A stretch of 8,364 nucleotides of DNA, taken from assembly GCA_027318525.1 (NCBI GenBank), contig DAHVPA010000075.1:1-8364 (forward strand). The letters run 5' to 3'. Shown one piece after another: positions 6,245-8,364 of the stretch (positions are counted from its first letter, which is position 1; each line of letters begins with the position of its first letter). Origin of the DNA: Candidatus Cloacimonadota bacterium (GTDB lineage Bacteria; Cloacimonadota; Cloacimonadia; Cloacimonadales; Cloacimonadaceae). The notes beneath the pieces were generated by a model, which was not told where the DNA came from, did not search any database, and was given only the letters and a program-made list of their open reading frames with translations. A program made the translations under genes and the position numbers.

Positions 6245-7561
6245 TTAATAACTCTGCCTTCCGCGCAGTTTACCCTTACGCATGAAACCATCATAATGAC
6301 GCATGACAAGGTGAGACTCTATCTGCTGCAATGTATCCAGCGCTACACCAACCACAATAATCAATCCTGTGCCGCCAAAGTAAAAAGGCAGATCAAGCCT
6401 GGAACTCATTATCTCCGGCATCAGAGCGATTGCGGCAAAGAATATAGCTCCGGGAAGAGTGATTCTCGTCAGGACACCATTGATATATTCAGCTGTCTTC
6501 TTGCCGGGTTTCTTGCCTGGGATATGTCCACCGTATTTCACCATATTTTCTGCCATTTCGGTCGGGTTAAGCACGATAGCAGTATAAAAATACGCAAAGA
6601 ATATAATCATGGCTACATATAGGACAGTATAAAGAGCTGCTCCGGGTGACAACCAGACGCGCAATGTCTCCCAAAATCCACCACTGCGCCCAAAAACCGA
6701 AGCGAGGGTGGCTGGAAACATTAGAACTGATTGTGCAAAAATAATCGGAATCACACCGGCAGTGTTGACACGTAAAGGAATAAATGTGCTTTGTCCGCCA
6801 TACACTCTTCTTCCCACAATACGCTTTGCATATTGAACAGGAATTTTGCGGGTGGCTTCTGTAACCAGAATAACTGCTGCTGTGACAGCCACCATGACCA
6901 CGATTGCAAGAATGGCTTTTAGAATATGCAATGAACCATTTGCTACGAGTTGGTACATATTGAGGAATCCCTGAGGATATCTGGCTATGATACCCGCAAA
7001 AATAATCAGAGAGATTCCATTGCCAATCCCGTTTTCCGTAATCTGTTCACCAAGCCACATGACTATCATGGTACCCGTAATTAGTGTAACAACACAGGTA
7101 AAATAAAACAGAAAGTTAGGATTGGGGACTACACCACCTGAAAGGCTTGCCAGCCAGATGGCAATAGTTATAGCATTGAACGCAGCAATAGCCACTGTCC
7201 CATAACGAGTGATTTGGTTGAGTTTTTTCTGACCGTCAGCGCCTTCTTTCCTAAGCTTTTCAAAATAGGGAATAATGCTACCCAGCAGTTGGATCACGAT
7301 TGATGCAGTGATATACGGCATTATGCCCAGCGCAAAGATTGAAGCTCTTTCAAAGTTTCCGCCGACAAACAGATCCAGTAAACCAAATAAATTGTTCCCC
7401 TGGGTTTGGGCAGATTCAAAGAAACCTCTCAGAGCAGTGGCATTTATTCCCGGTGTAGGGACAAAGCTTCCCAACCTATATAACACAAGGAACAAAGCCG
7501 TAAACAGAATCTTCTTCTTTAAATCAGGAACTCTGAATACGTTAGCAATAGTCTTAAACAA
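6245..7561 (-). CDS. secY: preprotein translocase subunit SecY
   Basis: SecY forms the protein-conducting channel of the inner membrane with SecE and SecG, driven by SecA or the ribosome. The 438 residues are standard for the family and show ten hydrophobic segments at about 17-37, 72-98, 121-141, 152-170, 181-199, 212-234, 266-287, 308-329, 368-383 and 396-412. Recognisable motifs are LGIMPYITASI at 78-88, TEATRKIPVQYAKR at 234-247 and FGGTGLIIVVGVALDT at 395-410. The start codon is TTG, one base after the rplO stop, with GGAGGT inside the last rplO codons. Embedding in the spc operon before map is the usual arrangement. No truncation or frameshift is seen. Confidence 0.98.
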   Translation of the reverse strand: MFKTIANVFRVPDLKKKILFTALFLVLYRLGSFVPTPGINATALRGFFESAQTQGNNLFGLLDLFVGGNFERASIFALGIMPYITASIVIQLLGSIIPYFEKLRKEGADGQKKLNQITRYGTVAIAAFNAITIAIWLASLSGGVVPNPNFLFYFTCVVTLITGTMIVMWLGEQITENGIGNGISLIIFAGIIARYPQGFLNMYQLVANGSLHILKAILAIVVMVAVTAAVILVTEATRKIPVQYAKRIVGRRVYGGQSTFIPLRVNTAGVIPIIFAQSVLMFPATLASVFGRSGGFWETLRVWLSPGAALYTVLYVAMIIFFAYFYTAIVLNPTEMAENMVKYGGHIPGKKPGKKTAEYINGVLTRITLPGAIFFAAIALMPEIMSSRLDLPFYFGGTGLIIVVGVALDTLQQIESHLVMRHYDGFMRKGKLRGRQSY

Positions 7562-7562
7562 G

Positions 7563-8018
7563 TTATATTACCTCCGCCTTGCCGCCATTCTTCTCAATAA
7601 CAGCCAGGGCGTTTTTGGAAAACGCATTGGCTTTGATATGAACAGCTTTGGTGAAGTCATTGGCTGATCCTGCCAGGATTTTTACTGGGCTGTTGGCTTT
7701 CTTGCCTTTGGATACAATCAGACCTTTTTCTACAAATTTGCTGATGTCCCATTCAGTCTCTTCGTAATCCTGCAAGCTGATCAGATTAATAACCCTGAAT
7801 TCGACCTTGAATATATTTTTAAAACCGCGTTTGGGCAGACGTCTTTGGATGGGCATCTGACCGCCTTCAAACCAAGCGGGGACTTTTCCACCAGCTCTGG
7901 CTTTGGTCCCTTTGTGACCGCGACCTGCCTGATGTCCACTACCGGAACCCTGTCCTTTACCCAATCTCTTCTTTTTCTTATACCCATCGGGTCTTTTCAA
8001 GTTGCTTAATGTTAACAT
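7563..8018 (-). CDS. rplO: 50S ribosomal protein L15
   Basis: L15 is a late-assembling protein that links 23S rRNA domains with its long basic N-terminal arm. The 151-residue product is close to the usual length of about 145. The Gly/Lys/Arg-rich arm spans residues 8-65 (RLGKGQGSGSGHQAGRGHKG near 18-37, then GGQMPIQRRLPKRGFKN at 52-68). The globular domain follows, with GSANDFTKAVHIKANAFSKNA near 117-137. The ATG has AGGAG five bases upstream, overlapping the rpmD stop. The C-terminal codons (GGKAEVI) double as the ribosome binding site of secY, so the two genes are tightly coupled. Confidence 0.97.
   Translation of the reverse strand: MLTLSNLKRPDGYKKKKRLGKGQGSGSGHQAGRGHKGTKARAGGKVPAWFEGGQMPIQRRLPKRGFKNIFKVEFRVINLISLQDYEETEWDISKFVEKGLIVSKGKKANSPVKILAGSANDFTKAVHIKANAFSKNALAVIEKNGGKAEVI
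7570..7575 (-). promoter_or_regulatory. ribosome binding site fixing the TTG start of secY
   Basis: The minus strand reads GGAGGT within the last codons of rplO, eight bases before the TTG at 7561-7559. That TTG gives the expected SecY N-terminus (FKTIANVFRVPDLKKKI), and no ATG lies closer in frame. It supports a TTG start coupled to rplO translation. Confidence 0.85.
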
Positions 8019-8026
8019 AAGTACTC

Positions 8027-8224
8027 CTATTTACCGGCAGTCACATCTGAGACATTTTCCACTTTGACCAGAAACTTGACCTTATCGATCATGCCGAGAA
8101 TTTCGGGACTGTCATCATGGATTCTGCTTTTACCAATTCTCCCTAAACCAAGAGCTTTCACTACACGCTTATGGTTTTCCTTATGGCGAATTGTACTGTG
8201 TATCTGAGTAACTTTTATCTTCAT
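8027..8224 (-). CDS. rpmD: 50S ribosomal protein L30
   Basis: L30 is a small globular large-subunit protein, dispensable in some bacteria. The product is 65 residues, near the usual 58-62. It has the expected pattern MKIKVTQIHSTIRHKENHKR, then a central ALGLGRIGKSRIHDDSPEILGMIDKVKFLVKVE (compare the family's LGLRRIN and the PAIRGMI-V--LV-VEE end). Its ATG overlaps the preceding stop by one base (TAATG), with GGAGG seven bases upstream inside that gene. rplO starts eight bases after its stop. The position between rpsE and rplO fits the spc operon. Confidence 0.94.
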   Translation of the reverse strand: MKIKVTQIHSTIRHKENHKRVVKALGLGRIGKSRIHDDSPEILGMIDKVKFLVKVENVSDVTAGK

Positions 8225-8277
8225 TATTGTTCCTCCCCGTCAGTCTCGACAGAGGATGCTTTACTTTTGGGGGCTTC
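8224..8277 (-). CDS. rpsE: probable C-terminal tail of 30S ribosomal protein S5 (partial)
   Basis: The frame ending in TAA at 8224-8226 encodes a low-complexity tail, EAPKSKASSVETDGEEQ, directly upstream of rpmD and overlapping it by one base. In this operon order the gene before rpmD is rpsE, and charged or Lys/Ala/Pro-rich tails also occur on RpoA and L17 here, so this is read as the last residues of S5. None of the conserved S5 core is visible, because the frame continues into unrelated trbB-like sequence around 8278-8283. The identity is therefore inferred from position only, and the exact junction is uncertain within about 8269-8283. Confidence 0.5.
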   Translation of the reverse strand, partial: EAPKSKASSVETDGEEQ

Positions 8278-8280
8278 CGG

Positions 8281-8364
8281 GTCATTCGCGTGCAGGGTGG
8301 CCAGTCCCCCGGGGTGACCGGTGTTCCAGGCCTTGAGCAGCGCCAAAGCGGCGCCGTCGCGCAC
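8281..8364 (-). CDS. trbB: fragment of a TrbB/VirB11-type conjugal transfer ATPase
   Basis: Twenty-eight codons open to the window edge read VRDGAALALLKAWNTGHPGG followed by LATLHAND. This matches the stretch of TrbB that runs from the end of the Walker B region (E-VRDGAAL) to the histidine box (GHPGG-AT-HAN). TrbB is the hexameric secretion ATPase that powers type IV conjugation machinery at the cytoplasmic face of the inner membrane. G and C make up 60 of the 84 bases, far above the rest of the window, as expected of a GC-rich proteobacterial plasmid or integrative element. It stops abruptly against the presumed rpsE tail, without the following TrbB residues. I infer a chimeric join rather than a real gene fusion. 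Confidence 0.75.

Noticed and set aside
8278..8364. Integration of a conjugative element into rpsE
   Set aside because: It would remove the core of an essential gene, no attachment site or repeat marks the junction, and only a bare internal ATPase fragment is present at the sequence edge.

Overview
The window is the downstream part of a bacterial spc/alpha ribosomal-protein cluster, read entirely on the minus strand (right to left). The order is rpsE (last residues only), rpmD, rplO, secY, map, infA, rpmJ, rpsM, rpsK, rpsD, rpoA, rplQ. A rho-independent terminator follows at 1962-1992, and then comes one separate gene for an asparagine-synthase-like protein. No adk lies between secY and map, and map and infA sit between secY and rpmJ. 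That arrangement is usual in the Bacteroidota and wider FCB group. Strong Shine-Dalgarno sites in front of most genes are unlike typical Bacteroidota, so an FCB-type lineage such as Cloacimonadota is my best but weak guess. Base composition is moderate except at the extreme right end.

Region by region: 1-90 holds no gene, only three tandem 9-base units that may be the edge of a longer repeat. 91-1785 is an asparagine-synthase-fold protein with an intact ATP pyrophosphatase loop but no N-terminal nucleophilic cysteine. 1786-1970 is its leader, with a possible -10 element. 2022-8226 is the ribosomal/secretion cluster, mostly with gaps of 1-28 bases or 1-base overlaps. The widest internal gap (63 bases, infA to rpmJ) contains an imperfect dyad. 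8281-8364 is a GC-rich (60 of 84 bases) piece of a TrbB/VirB11-type conjugation ATPase, joined in frame to what looks like the rpsE tail.

The cluster genes work together in translation (S5, L30, L15, IF-1, L36, S13, S11, S4, L17), transcription (RNA polymerase alpha), protein export (SecY) and maturation of new proteins (methionine aminopeptidase). Co-transcription would keep ribosome, polymerase and translocon synthesis in step.

Two places look like sequence or assembly faults rather than biology: a one-base loss in rpsM near 4899, and the trbB/rpsE junction at the right end. I see no convincing new biological system. The least ordinary intact gene is the cysteine-less asparagine-synthase homologue.
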